A stretch of DNA of 64,000 nucleotides from CAJQQK01 sp963696075 (GCA_963696075.1 CAVOJD010000029.1:310001-374000), one strand, 5' to 3'. Shown: positions 1 through 9,424, counted from the stretch's first letter. Translations and numbers: made by a program. The notes: generated by a model not told the origin, from the letters alone.

Positions 1-1478
1 CAGCCGCAGCTCTCGCAATCTTTGCCACGGCCGCGCTGACCGGCCCCACCCCGGTCCATGCCCAGCTGAAATCAGCCGAAACGCCGGCATTCAGCCCTGT
101 GCCGGGCGCTCCGCCGACGTTCGCGGATCTCGTCGCGCGCGTGAAGCCGTCTGTCGTCAGCATCCAGGTCGTCGCCGGCGGTGACAACCAGCCCAACACC
201 CCGACACGCCGCCGCACGCCGGGCGGCGCCAAACCTTTCCCCGATCTCCCCGATGACCATCCCCTGAACGAATTCTTCCGGGGCATGCCGCGTGGCGAAA
301 ACACCCCCCGCGCGCGTCCCACCCCGCGCCGCCGCGCCCAGGGCTCCGGTTTCGTCATTTCCGCCGACGGGTATGTCGTGACCAACAATCACGTCATCTC
401 AGGCGCCCAGAAGATCGTCGTCAGCTTCGATGAGAAGGAAAAACTGCCGGCAGAACTCGTCGGCACCGATCCGCGCACCGACCTGGCCCTCCTCAAGATC
501 AAATCGGACAAGCAGTTCCCCTACGTTCGCTTCTCCAAGGACGAGAGCCGTGAGGGCGACTGGGTCGTCGCGGTCGGCAATCCATTCGGGCTTGGCGGCA
601 CCGTCACAGCCGGCATCGTCTCTGCGCTGGCACGCGACATTGGCTCCGGCCCTTATGACTTCCTTCAGATTGACGCGGCCGTGAACCGGGGTAATTCCGG
701 TGGCCCGACCTTCAATCTGAAGGGGGAAGTCATTGGCGTGAACACGGCGATCTATTCGCCCTCCGGCGGCAATGTCGGCATTGCGTTCGCCGTCCCGGCC
801 AAGACGGCCGTTGAGGTCATCGATGCGCTCAAGAAGAGTGGCAGCGTCCAGCGTGGCTGGCTCGGCGTGAAGATCCAGTCGATCACCGAAGACATGGCCG
901 AAGGACTTGGCTTGTCGGAGGACTTCGGCGCCCTTGTCAACGACGTCACCAAGGACGGCCCCGCCGAGGCTGCCGGCCTGCGTGCGGGCGATGCCATCAC
1001 CGCCGTCAACGATCGCCGCATCGAGGATAGTCGCGACCTGGCGCGGAAAATCGCCGACTATACGCCCGGCACCACCGTGAAGGTCAAAGTCCGTCGTGCG
1101 GACCGCGACATGACGATCGATGTGAAGCTCGGAACCTTCCCAAGCACCAACCCGCAGGTTGCGATGCAGAACGATGGCGACGGCGACACCAAGCCAACCG
1201 CGCTCGAGGAACTGGGCCTCAGCCTTCGCGCGAGCGAGGATGGCGAAGGTGTTCTCATCGAGGAAGTCGATGCCGATAGCGATGCGGCTGAGAAAGGCCT
1301 GCGCCAGGGCGATGTTATCGTCGAAGTCAACAGCCGCAAGATCTCCAGCCCCGCCGATATCGACGAGGAAGTGGGCAAGGCGCGCCAGCGCGGCCGCAAA
1401 GCCGTCCTCATGGTCGTCAAGCGCGGTGATCAGCGACGCTTCGTAGCTGTCCAGTTCATCGACAAGAAGAAGGGCTGA
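1..1478 (+). CDS. degP: DegP/HtrA-family periplasmic serine protease (5' end outside window)
   Basis: Envelope quality-control protease/chaperone acting on misfolded periplasmic proteins. The frame is open from base 3 and begins inside a hydrophobic signal peptide ending near VHA, so the start codon lies before the window; the GTG at 99 is internal. The catalytic triad is visible: His in NNHVIS (390-392), Asp in DPRTDLALLKI (480-482) and Ser in NRGNSGGP (696-698). Two PDZ domains follow: about 850-1130, starting at the RGWLGVKIQSI motif, and about 1200-1460. It is followed by a terminator and then a two-component pair, a common alphaproteobacterial arrangement that suggests a shared role in envelope stress. 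Family assignment is very secure; the exact paralogue (DegP, DegQ or MucD) is not resolved. Confidence 0.95.
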   Translation, partial: AAALAIFATAALTGPTPVHAQLKSAETPAFSPVPGAPPTFADLVARVKPSVVSIQVVAGGDNQPNTPTRRRTPGGAKPFPDLPDDHPLNEFFRGMPRGENTPRARPTPRRRAQGSGFVISADGYVVTNNHVISGAQKIVVSFDEKEKLPAELVGTDPRTDLALLKIKSDKQFPYVRFSKDESREGDWVVAVGNPFGLGGTVTAGIVSALARDIGSGPYDFLQIDAAVNRGNSGGPTFNLKGEVIGVNTAIYSPSGGNVGIAFAVPAKTAVEVIDALKKSGSVQRGWLGVKIQSITEDMAEGLGLSEDFGALVNDVTKDGPAEAAGLRAGDAITAVNDRRIEDSRDLARKIADYTPGTTVKVKVRRADRDMTIDVKLGTFPSTNPQVAMQNDGDGDTKPTALEELGLSLRASEDGEGVLIEEVDADSDAAEKGLRQGDVIVEVNSRKISSPADIDEEVGKARQRGRKAVLMVVKRGDQRRFVAVQFIDKKKG

Positions 1479-1518
1479 TCGCTCGATAGAAGCCGCACGA
1501 ACGTGCTAGACACAAGTT

Positions 1519-1555
1519 GCCCGGCGCTGGATCTTTCGAGCGCCGGGCACGTTTT
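1519..1555 (+). terminator. Rho-independent terminator after degP
   Basis: A perfect 10-bp inverted repeat (GCCCGGCGCT at 1519-1528, AGCGCCGGGC at 1539-1548) with a 10-nt loop is followed by ACGTTTT. It lies between degP and the response regulator, so the regulator pair probably has its own promoter or depends on read-through. Confidence 0.7.
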
Positions 1556-1590
1556 CGCCAGTCCATTGCGTGAGCCCCACGAGGACGCAG

Positions 1591-2274
1591 ATGCGCGTTT
1601 TGATCATCGAGGATGACGAAGAGGCCGCGAGCTACATCGCCAAGGCGCTGCGCGAGAGCGGACATACGGCCGACCACGCTGCCGATGGCGAAACGGGCCT
1701 GACAATGGCGCGTGAGGAATCCTACGACGTTCTCGTCATCGACCGCATGTTGCCGCGCCTCGATGGCCTCTCGATCGTCCGTCAGTTGCGCGCCGAGGGC
1801 CGCGACACCCCCGTCCTGATACTTTCTGCCCTCTCTGATGTTTCCGACCGCGTCACCGGGCTCAAGTCCGGCGGTGACGACTACCTGACGAAACCGTTCG
1901 CCTATTCCGAACTCCAGGCCCGCGTCGAGGCCCTCGCCCGCCGTGTTCAGCCCGAAGAACAAAAAACCACCTACACCGTCGGCGATCTCGTCCTCGATCG
2001 CCTGTCCCACCGCGTCACACGCGCGGGCCAGGTCATCATCTTGCAGCCGCGCGAGTATCGCCTGCTGGAATATCTGATGAAGCACGCGGGCCAGGTCGTG
2101 ACCCGGACAATGCTGCTTGAAGGCGTTTGGGACTATCACTTCGATCCGCAGACGAACGTGATCGATGTCCACATCTCGCGTTTGCGCGCGAAGATCGACA
2201 AGTCCTTCGACGCGCCCCTCCTGCACACCGTACGCGGCTCGGGCTATGTCATCCGCGACGCGGCAAACGGCTGA
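1591..2274 (+). CDS. OmpR/PhoB-type response regulator
   Basis: Transcriptional regulator of 227 aa. The N-terminal receiver domain has the acidic pocket (IEDDEE), the phospho-acceptor Asp in VLVIDRMLPRLDG and the conserved Lys in YLTKPF. The C-terminal winged helix (about residues 130-225) includes LQPREYRLLEYLMKH and VDVHISRLRAKID. I chose ATG 1591 because GAGG sits 6 nt upstream; an in-frame GTG at 1570 would add seven residues before MRVLIIEDD. The sensor kinase starts 4 nt after the stop, so the two are surely co-transcribed. Target genes cannot be read from the sequence; adjacency to degP suggests envelope stress. Confidence 0.93.
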   Translation: MRVLIIEDDEEAASYIAKALRESGHTADHAADGETGLTMAREESYDVLVIDRMLPRLDGLSIVRQLRAEGRDTPVLILSALSDVSDRVTGLKSGGDDYLTKPFAYSELQARVEALARRVQPEEQKTTYTVGDLVLDRLSHRVTRAGQVIILQPREYRLLEYLMKHAGQVVTRTMLLEGVWDYHFDPQTNVIDVHISRLRAKIDKSFDAPLLHTVRGSGYVIRDAANG

Positions 2275-2278
2275 CGTG

Positions 2279-3787
2279 ATGGCTTGGCGTTCATCAAGCG
2301 CGATCCGGGTGACGGCCACGATCCTGATGGGCTTCCTGGTTGCCTCGGCGCTGATTTTCACGGTGATGGCCTGGCAGACCGCAAACTTTCTCGAGCAGCG
2401 CAACGCCGAGCGCATTCTCACGGAAGCGCGCCTGCTGAGCGAGATCGCGGCGCGCGAAGGCCCTGACGTCCTCCTCTCGACGTTGCAACGCCGTCAGGCG
2501 CGGCGCGGCGATATGCTCTACGGCCTGAGCGAGCAGCGCGAGCGCCCGGCCTGGCTCGGCGGGCTGGCCGACTGGCCACCCGCGCTGAACCGCGACAATG
2601 CCACCGCCCAGTTCACGTTCACCCCGCAAGCCTCCGACACGGCAGCCCCCGGCCCCGCTGGCGCCGCCCCCGGTGGCGGCAAGCAACGCATTGCGATTGG
2701 CGCGACCGTTCGATTGCCGGACGGCGAGCGATTGCTGGTTGCCCGCGATGTAACCGATCAGCACGCGCTGATGCAGACATTCCGCACATGGGCTTTTGCC
2801 GGATTGGCGGCGATGGCGTTGGCGGCCCTCATCACTGGCTGGCTGATCAACCGGACCCTGTTGGCGCGCCTTGCCCGCATGAGTGAGACGGCGCGAGAGA
2901 TCATGTCCGGCGACCTGACACGGCGCATGCCGGTCACCGCCGCTGCCGACGAATTCGACCAGTTGGCCGGCGATCTCAATGCCATGCTGGCGCGCATCGA
3001 ACGTTTGATGGCCGGCCTGCGCGAAGTCTCCGACAATATCGCCCATGACCTCAAGACGCCCCTTAATCGATTGCGCATGCGCGCCGAGAACGCCCTGCGC
3101 GCACCTGCCGATGAAACGGCGTGCCGCGCGGGTCTCGAAGACGTTCTCGTCGAGGCCGACGAACTCATGCGCACCTTCAACGCACTCCTCCAGGTTGCCC
3201 GCCTTGAGGCCGGCGCTCACGCCGAGAACCTGGAACGTTTCGATCTGTCGACCCTGATTGGCGATGTCGCGGAGTTCTATGAGCCCGTCATCGAGGAGGC
3301 CGCTGCCCGCCTCGTCGTCGACGTGCCAGCGAAACTGGAGGTCCGCGCGAACCGTCAGCTCGTCTCCCAGGCGCTGACCAATCTCGTTGAGAACGCAATG
3401 AAATATGGCCTCGACGGCGCCCGCTCGCGCGAGATCACCGTGGGCGCCCGCGCCGACAGTCCGTTCATCGAACTGTGGGTCGCAGATCGCGGACCGGGCA
3501 TCCGCGCCGCCGATCGCGAGCGTGTGCTGCGCCGCTTCGTGCGCCTTGACGAAGCCCGCACCAAGCCCGGCACCGGCATCGGCCTGAGCCTCGCCGCAGC
3601 CGTCGCAACCGTCCATGGCGGCGAAATCCACCTCACCGATAACGCGCCCGGCTTGAAGGTCCAGATCCGCTTGCCGGCAGACGGCAACGCCGCCGCCGTG
3701 CTATCAGAACGCTCGACAACCGCATCGTCGACGCAACACGCCCCGATTGAGCTTGCCGGGCGTGCGCCATCGACGATCAGTCCCTGA
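2279..3787 (+). CDS. Membrane sensor histidine kinase (partner of the upstream regulator)
   Basis: Inner-membrane kinase of about 502 aa. One transmembrane helix near residues 10-32 (ILMGFLVASALIFTVMAW) and another near 175-200 (WAFAGLAAMALAALITGW) enclose a periplasmic sensor region. A HAMP segment (ARMSETAREIMSGDLTRRMP) follows, then HisKA with the phospho-His in NIAHDLKTPLNRLR and an intact HATPase: N-box NLVENAMKYG, G1 VADRGPGI, G2 GTGIGLSLAAAV. ATG 2279 lies just past the regulator stop; longer versions of the frame start inside the regulator gene and lack any kinase-like N-terminus. The ligand is unknown. Confidence 0.93.
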   Translation: MAWRSSSAIRVTATILMGFLVASALIFTVMAWQTANFLEQRNAERILTEARLLSEIAAREGPDVLLSTLQRRQARRGDMLYGLSEQRERPAWLGGLADWPPALNRDNATAQFTFTPQASDTAAPGPAGAAPGGGKQRIAIGATVRLPDGERLLVARDVTDQHALMQTFRTWAFAGLAAMALAALITGWLINRTLLARLARMSETAREIMSGDLTRRMPVTAAADEFDQLAGDLNAMLARIERLMAGLREVSDNIAHDLKTPLNRLRMRAENALRAPADETACRAGLEDVLVEADELMRTFNALLQVARLEAGAHAENLERFDLSTLIGDVAEFYEPVIEEAAARLVVDVPAKLEVRANRQLVSQALTNLVENAMKYGLDGARSREITVGARADSPFIELWVADRGPGIRAADRERVLRRFVRLDEARTKPGTGIGLSLAAAVATVHGGEIHLTDNAPGLKVQIRLPADGNAAAVLSERSTTASSTQHAPIELAGRAPSTISP

Positions 3788-3823
3788 AGCAGTGCCTGAC
3801 ACGCAAGCGACGAATAATCGATC

Positions 3824-6799
3824 ATGACACCCGGCGCCGAAACGACCCTTCTCCAAACCATTCGCGATCTGCGCCCCGATGCAGCGCGCCGTCAGCCACT
3901 GGCGCACGATGCAGCACTGGCTGCCGCCCACCTCGCAGACTTCGAAGCCGAATTGGCGAAACTCGTCCTCCCCCCCGGTCAAGTGGATGAGCTGCGCGAT
4001 CCCGCCGTCCGCGATTTCCTCGGCGCCGTGCTCGGCGGCTCGCGGTATCTGCGCATGCTGGCGATGCAATCGCCCGCGCGCCTCGCCGCCATTCTGGCAA
4101 ATGCGCCAGATCGCCATCTGAGCCAGATGATCGACACGCTGAGGGACGAGGCCGCCGCCTCCGACCTTGCGACCATGAAGGCGTGGATGACAACGCTGCG
4201 CACCTTCAAGTCCGAAGCAGCCCTCCTCATTTCCCTCGCCGATCTGGCCGGCCATTGGCCGATCATGCGCGCCAGCGAAGCTCTTGCCGACGTCGCCGAT
4301 GCCGCCTGTGATGCGGCCTGCGCCTATCTGTTTCGCGCCGCCCAGAAGAAGGGCGACTGGCTCGCCCCGCCGGACGATCCCGCCCCCCATCGCCATTCCG
4401 GCCTGATCGTGCTCGCCATGGGCAAGCACGGCGCCCGCGAACTCAATTTCTCCAGCGACATCGACCTCATCGTCTTCTACGAGCGCGACAAGGCCCGCCT
4501 GCGCGACGGCCTTGAGCCGGCGCAGTTCTTCATTCGCCTGACCCGCGATCTCGTCAAACTCCTGAACGATCGCACCGCCGACGGTTACGTCTTCCGCACG
4601 GACTTACGTTTGCGCCCAGACCCTGGCGCCACCCAGGTCGCGATCTCGACCGAGTCCGCCCTGCACTATTACGAAAGCTTCGGCCAGAACTGGGAACGCG
4701 CCGCCATGATCAAGGCGCGCCCGGCCGCCGCCGACATCGAGCAGGGCAGGAGCTTCCTTGGTGAACTGAGCCCGTTCATCTGGCGCAAGTATCTCGATTT
4801 CGCCGCCATCGCAGATATCCACGCCATGAAGCGCCAGATCCACGCGCACCGCGGCTTCAAGGAGATCGCCGTCAAGGGCCACAACATCAAGCTCGGGCGC
4901 GGCGGCATTCGTGAGATCGAGTTCTTCGTCCAGACCCAACAGCTCATCGCCGGCGGCCGCCAGACCGATCTGCGCCAGCCGCGCACGCTTGCGACCCTTG
5001 CCGGCCTCGCCGAACGGGGCTGGATCGAGGCGGACGTCGTCAACGACCTCGACGAAGCCTACCGTTTCCTGAGGTCGATCGAGCACCGCATTCAGATGAC
5101 GGCCGACGAGCAGACCCATCAGGTGCCGGTTGAGGACGAAGCGCTTGCGACATTGGCCGGCTTCTCAGGCTATCCATCGACCGAGGCCTTCTCGGACGCC
5201 CTGCTGAAGCAGTTGCGGATCGTCCAGGGGCACTACGCCTCCCTTTTTGAGAACGACCCTGAACTCTCGTCGGCCGCCGCCAACCTCGTTCTCGCCGGCG
5301 AAGACGATGATCCCGAAACGATCGCGTCTCTCGAGATGATGGGCTTTAGCCAGCCCGCGCAGGTTCTCAGTACGATTCGCGCCTGGCATCGTGGCCGCTA
5401 CCCCGCCGTCTCCTCGGAAGGTGCCCGCGCGCGCCTCACCGTCGTCCAGCCCCTGCTCGTCGAGGCCCTCGCCCAGACCGTCAACCCGGATGCAGCGCTC
5501 GCCGGCTTCGATCGCTTCCTGCGCCAGCTGCCGGCTGGCGTCCAGCTCTTTGCCCTCCTGAACGCGCATCCCGAGCTGATGCGCCTTGTCGCCCTCATCA
5601 TGGGCAGCGCCCCCCGTCTCGCCCTCATCCTTTCCCGCCACCGCCGCGTTTTCGATGCCGTCCTCGACCCCCGCATCATGGGAACGACCCCCACGCACGA
5701 TGAGATGCGCCAGTTGATAGAGGGCGAACTCGCAGACGCCGAGGGGCTTGAGGTCGTCCTCGACCGCGCCCGCATCATCGGTCGCGAGCAGATGTTCCTG
5801 ATCGGCATCCGTCTCCTCACCGGCCTGATCGAACCGGAAGAAGCAGGCCCCGCCTATACGCTGATCGCTGAAACGCTGATCGAAAAACTCCACCACGCCG
5901 TCCAGGCTGACTTCGAAGCACGCCACGGCCGTGTGCCCGGCGGCAGAGCGGCGGTCGTTGCGATGGGGCGGCTCGGCAGCCGTGAAATGACGGCAACCAG
6001 CGATCTCGACCTGATCGTCATCTATGACGCGGACCCGGAAGCCAAACAGTCGGATGGTGAGCGCCCCCTGGCCGTCAGCCAGTATTTTGCCCGCCTGACG
6101 CAACGTCTGATCAGCGCGATCTCCGCCCCGACCGCCGAGGGCAAGCTCTACGAGGTCGACATGCGCCTGCGCCCGTCCGGCAATCAGGGGCCGGTCGCGA
6201 CGCATATCGACAGCTTCGAGGCCTATCAGCGTCAGGAAGCCTGGACCTGGGAGCACATGGCGCTGACCCGGGCGCGCGTGATTTCCGGCCCCCCTGAGTT
6301 CCGCGACGCCATCGAAACCGCGATCGACACGACGCTGAAGATGCCCCGCGATGCCGCCAAGCTCACCGCTGATGTGCGCGACATGCGCGAGCGGATCTGG
6401 ACCGAGAAGGGCACCGAAAACATCTGGGATATGAAACAGGCCCGAGGCGGCCTGATCGACCTGGAATTCATCTCCCAGTATCTGCAACTGCGCCATTGCG
6501 CCGCCCATCCCGATGTTCTCGAAACCAACACCCTCGCCGCCCTGGCGCGTCTGGCGGATGAAGGCTTGATCGATGTCGAGGATTATCAGGCGTTGACCGG
6601 CGCGGCCCACCTCCTCAACACGCTCGCCCAACTCCTGCGCATCTGCTTTGAGGGCGGCTCTGAAATCAGCACCGCCCCGGATGGCCTGAAATCGCTGCTT
6701 GCGACCGCTTGCGGTGAACCCGACCTGACCCGCGTCGAACTGAAGCTCGGCGAAAGCCAGGCCGTCGTGCGCGCCTTGTTCGATAAACTGGTCAGCTGA
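3824..6799 (+). CDS. glnE: Bifunctional glutamine synthetase adenylyltransferase/deadenylylase
   Basis: Covalently switches glutamine synthetase off (adenylylation) and on (deadenylylation) in response to PII signalling. The 991-aa protein (E. coli 946) shows the duplicated nucleotidyltransferase architecture. The N-terminal domain has GARELNFSSDIDLIVFYE near residues 203-222 and LRLRPDPG. The C-terminal domain has GSREMTATSDLDLIVIYD near 713-735 and MRLRPSGNQGP. Each is followed by a helical GlnD_UR_UTase region (GRGGIREIEFFVQ and ARGGLIDLEFISQYLQ). It follows the two-component pair after 36 nt; degP, regulator, kinase, glnE is a recurrent order in Rhizobiales. Confidence 0.97.
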   Translation: MTPGAETTLLQTIRDLRPDAARRQPLAHDAALAAAHLADFEAELAKLVLPPGQVDELRDPAVRDFLGAVLGGSRYLRMLAMQSPARLAAILANAPDRHLSQMIDTLRDEAAASDLATMKAWMTTLRTFKSEAALLISLADLAGHWPIMRASEALADVADAACDAACAYLFRAAQKKGDWLAPPDDPAPHRHSGLIVLAMGKHGARELNFSSDIDLIVFYERDKARLRDGLEPAQFFIRLTRDLVKLLNDRTADGYVFRTDLRLRPDPGATQVAISTESALHYYESFGQNWERAAMIKARPAAADIEQGRSFLGELSPFIWRKYLDFAAIADIHAMKRQIHAHRGFKEIAVKGHNIKLGRGGIREIEFFVQTQQLIAGGRQTDLRQPRTLATLAGLAERGWIEADVVNDLDEAYRFLRSIEHRIQMTADEQTHQVPVEDEALATLAGFSGYPSTEAFSDALLKQLRIVQGHYASLFENDPELSSAAANLVLAGEDDDPETIASLEMMGFSQPAQVLSTIRAWHRGRYPAVSSEGARARLTVVQPLLVEALAQTVNPDAALAGFDRFLRQLPAGVQLFALLNAHPELMRLVALIMGSAPRLALILSRHRRVFDAVLDPRIMGTTPTHDEMRQLIEGELADAEGLEVVLDRARIIGREQMFLIGIRLLTGLIEPEEAGPAYTLIAETLIEKLHHAVQADFEARHGRVPGGRAAVVAMGRLGSREMTATSDLDLIVIYDADPEAKQSDGERPLAVSQYFARLTQRLISAISAPTAEGKLYEVDMRLRPSGNQGPVATHIDSFEAYQRQEAWTWEHMALTRARVISGPPEFRDAIETAIDTTLKMPRDAAKLTADVRDMRERIWTEKGTENIWDMKQARGGLIDLEFISQYLQLRHCAAHPDVLETNTLAALARLADEGLIDVEDYQALTGAAHLLNTLAQLLRICFEGGSEISTAPDGLKSLLATACGEPDLTRVELKLGESQAVVRALFDKLVS

Positions 6800-6915
6800 A
6801 CTTTTTTTGAGCCGTGGCGACGGAAACCGCCGTTCTGGCCCGTTCACTGGGTATGGAGGCTGAGAAGCGGCCAGCAGGCCGTTCCCCCAAAACCCTGAAG
6901 ATACAACGGGAAAGT

Positions 6916-7971
6916 ATGTTGATCATGAGAAAATCGATCTGGATCATCGGTGGCATCGCGGTCGCAGCAGCAGGCTTTACGGCTGTTGGTGCGATGGCTG
7001 AGCGCGGCGGAGAGGGTTGGCAGGGTCGCCATCACGGCGGCGGCTGGCGGCATCATGGAAAAAGTGAGGGCCGTCACGGTTACCGCCATGGGCGCCACGG
7101 CGGCGAAGGCCGTCGCGGCCGTCGCGGTCCGATGACCAAGGAAGACTTTGACGCTGAAACCCGCGCACGCTTCGCGCGCTGGGATGCAAATGGCGACGGG
7201 GTTGTTGATCGTGCAGAAGCCGAAAAGCGCATCACCTCGCGCATGGAACGTCGCATGGAACGCCGCGGCGGCGGCCATGGTCAAGGCCACGGCCAAGGCA
7301 TGCGCATGATGAACCGCTTCGATGAGGATCGTGATGGCACCGTGACGAAAGCCGAGATCGAAACCTACATCACGCGCATGTTCACGCGCATGGACCTCGA
7401 TGGCGACGGCCGCATCACCGATGCCGACCTGCCGCCGATGATGCGCGGCCTCGACATCATCAAAGGCGAGCGCCCCCATTTTGCCATGGGGGGGGGCGGA
7501 CACGAAGGCCGCCACGCGCACGGTCGCCGTGGCGGCATGCCGATGCTGCGCCATATGCTCGGCGCGGACACCAACAAGGACGGTGAAATCACCATCGAGG
7601 AAGCCCAGGCCGTTGGCGCCAAGCGCGCAGCCCGCTTCGATCGCAACGGTGACGGCAACATCGACCAGGCCGATCGCGATGCCCTGCGTGCCGAAATGCT
7701 CGACTACCGCGTACGCCGTTTCCTGCATCGCTTCGGCGCCAACCCTGACACCGGCCTGACGCTGGAACAGTTCACCACGCATCGCAACGAGCGCTTCGCG
7801 CGTCGTGATGTCGACGATGACGGCGTCCTGTCCGGTGGCGAACAGCGTGGCGGTCGTGGCCATGGTGCCGGTCGCGGTGGTCACGGCGATGATGAGCGCG
7901 GCGGTCGCGGACGCGGCCACGGCGGGCCGCGGCACGGCGGAGACGGTGCACGTGGCGGCGGACGTCAGTAG
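6916..7971 (+). CDS. Secreted His/Gly-rich protein with six EF-hand loops
   Basis: Exported protein of 351 aa, probably a Ca2+/metal binder of the periplasm. A signal peptide (RKSIWIIGGIAVAAAGFTAV) is followed by a His/Gly/Arg-rich linker. Six canonical EF-hand loops are readable: DANGDGVVDRAE, DEDRDGTVTKAE, DLDGDGRITDAD, DTNKDGEITIEE, DRNGDGNIDQAD and DVDDDGVLSGGE. A second His/Gly-rich tail ends the protein. ATG 6916 has GGGA 4 nt upstream; ATG 6925 is an alternative, and the longer frame from 6814 has no signal peptide. It precedes an ECF sigma, a membrane protein and a Metal_resist sensor, so it may be the output or ligand buffer of that module (inference). A run of nine G at 7488-7496 lies within the coding sequence. 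Confidence 0.85.
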   Translation: MLIMRKSIWIIGGIAVAAAGFTAVGAMAERGGEGWQGRHHGGGWRHHGKSEGRHGYRHGRHGGEGRRGRRGPMTKEDFDAETRARFARWDANGDGVVDRAEAEKRITSRMERRMERRGGGHGQGHGQGMRMMNRFDEDRDGTVTKAEIETYITRMFTRMDLDGDGRITDADLPPMMRGLDIIKGERPHFAMGGGGHEGRHAHGRRGGMPMLRHMLGADTNKDGEITIEEAQAVGAKRAARFDRNGDGNIDQADRDALRAEMLDYRVRRFLHRFGANPDTGLTLEQFTTHRNERFARRDVDDDGVLSGGEQRGGRGHGAGRGGHGDDERGGRGRGHGGPRHGGDGARGGGRQ

Positions 7972-7993
7972 AGCTGACCGCGTGAAGCCTCTT

Positions 7994-8022
7994 GGCGCGC
8001 CGGTTGACTTGACCGGCGCGCC
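7994..8022. terminator. Perfect inverted repeat between EF-hand gene and sigma gene
   Basis: GGCGCGCCGGT (7994-8004) and ACCGGCGCGCC (8012-8022) form an 11-bp stem with a 7-nt loop, 22 nt after the EF-hand stop codon. There is no U-tract, so it is better viewed as a partial terminator, mRNA-stability hairpin or protein-binding palindrome. Confidence 0.45.
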
Positions 8023-8125
8023 ATCTCCCAGTCTTGTGAACCCGGATGGTGAGCCGTTACAGACGACGCCTCTGCGTCGGAAGCGTTGGCGGCGCCCCGT
8101 TGCAGTGGCAGGCCAGACAAGAGTG

Positions 8126-8768
8126 ATGTCCGTGGCGACAAGACGAACTCCCGAGGCGACGCCAGAGGTTGCCGCCAACGTCGTCCCCTTTGCGCCACAC
8201 GGGGCACGGTCGGGAGCGCACGAGGCCGCGGACGGTGTGTTGCTGACACGTTGCCTGGATGGTGACGCGGAAGCTTTTCGGATCCTCATGACCCGCCATC
8301 TCGGAGGCGTTCGCGCAACCGCCCGCCGCATCATGGCGTCACCTGCTGAGGCCGACGACGTCGTCCAGGAGACCTTTCTCAAGCTCTGGCGTGGCGCCGC
8401 CGACGTTATCGGTGCCAGCGAACGGATTGGGCCCCTGGCTGCGGCGCGTCGCAGCGAACCTGGCGATTGATTGGCTGCGTAAAGCCAAGCGCCTCGACGT
8501 CACGGATGAGGTGCCCGAGCAGGAGGTGCCGGCAGATCAGCTGGATGACCTGGAGGCGGCGGATCGCGCCGGGCGGGTCGAAGCAGCCTTGGCCAGACTG
8601 CCGGAGCGCCAGCGGGTCGCCATCGGCCTGTTTCATTTCGAGGAACTCTCCCAACGCGACGTTGCAGCCGCGATGGAGATTTCCGAAGACGCCCTCGAGT
8701 CGCTGCTCGCCCGCGCCCGCCGGCGCCTGCGTCAGCTCCTCGCCGACGACATCGCGGAGCTCCTTTGA
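8126..8768 (+). CDS. ECF (sigma-70 family) sigma factor, split by an apparent +1 frameshift
   Basis: RNA polymerase sigma subunit of the extracytoplasmic-function class. Region 2 (AFRILMTRHLGG, EADDVVQETFLKLW) is in the frame that opens at 8126 and stops at 8470. The rest of the gene (PWLRRVAANLAIDWLRK and region 4, LPERQRVAIGLFHFEELSQR, ending LLARARRRLRQLL) is in the +1 frame and ends at 8768. The frames join at GGG CCC C TGG (8429-8438): skipping C8435 restores a continuous 213-aa sigma with 15 residues between the LW and WL motifs, a spacing normal for the family. GTG 8391 begins the second frame but would give a sigma lacking region 2. Either a pseudogene, an extra base in the assembly, or programmed +1 slippage at CCC-C. 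Confidence 0.8.
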
Positions 8769-8833
8769 CATGATCGAGCGCCGTCATAACCACGCACGAC
8801 GACAGGCCGGATCTTTCCGGCAAGGTGGACGCC

Positions 8834-9424
8834 ATGGACGATAAAACGAGAACCGCGCGCATCGAAGCGCTTGTCGCAGCCTACGGCATGAACCCGGAGC
8901 GCTGGCCGCCCACCGAGCGCGCCCTCGCCCCGTCACGAGATGTCCTTGACGCGGTTGCAGGCGCCGCCGAGGCCCAGGCCCTCGACCGCCTCCTTGGCGA
9001 GGCAGCGGGCCGGCAACCAGCGCCGGCGGCATCGGACGATCTGATTGAGGCGATCCTCAGCCGCGCTGGGGCCGGCGAGACCGCGTCACCTGCCGGCACC
9101 GCTAACCGGCCCACCATCGCTGCGGCCAGTGCAGAAAGTGCAGCCAGCGCAGCACGTCCAACAGATGATGTCGTGTCTCTGTCGGACGCGGCAGCACGGC
9201 GCGCCGCCGTACAACGGCCAACCACGATCTACCGTGCCCCGGCGGCCGCCGCCGCGTTGATGGCTGCGAGCCTCGCCGTTGGCCTGTTCATGGGCTCCCT
9301 CACCACGACCCAGACGACGCTCGCTGAGATCGGCACGCTGGCCGGTCTCGACCTGCCTGCAACGACCGGCACTGGGACATACGAAGACGATTTTCTCGCC
9401 CAGGATGAAGAGGACATTCTATGA
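8834..9424 (+). CDS. One-pass membrane protein in the anti-sigma position (CnrY-like role inferred)
   Basis: Protein of 196 aa. The cytoplasmic N-terminus carries the motif RIEALVAAYGMNPERWP, which I recall from uncharacterised proteins following ECF sigma genes in alphaproteobacteria. An Ala-rich middle region and one hydrophobic segment (PAAAAALMAASLAVGLFMG, about residues 138-160) follow, then a short acidic C-terminus. ATG 8834 has AAGG 8 nt upstream; a GTG at 8825 would add three residues. Its stop overlaps the next start (ATGA), showing translational coupling. Topology and position match an anti-sigma factor, but no zinc-binding anti-sigma motif is visible, so the role is inferred. Confidence 0.75.
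   Translation: MDDKTRTARIEALVAAYGMNPERWPPTERALAPSRDVLDAVAGAAEAQALDRLLGEAAGRQPAPAASDDLIEAILSRAGAGETASPAGTANRPTIAAASAESAASAARPTDDVVSLSDAAARRAAVQRPTTIYRAPAAAAALMAASLAVGLFMGSLTTTQTTLAEIGTLAGLDLPATTGTGTYEDDFLAQDEEDIL

Noticed and set aside
5165..6847. 560-codon minus-strand ORF opposite glnE
   Set aside because: Shadow frame of a GC-rich gene; glnE motifs are on the plus strand and the antisense product has no family features. The same holds for long antisense frames at 2294-3631, 12276-13748 and 15328-16479.
8037..8060. ECF-type promoter (GAACC...CGTT) before the sigma gene
   Set aside because: Spacing between the boxes is several bases shorter than usual for ECF promoters; too weak to call.
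8391..8768. Independent short sigma gene starting at GTG 8391
   Set aside because: It would lack region 2, and it continues exactly where the upstream frame leaves off, so a frameshifted single gene explains it better.
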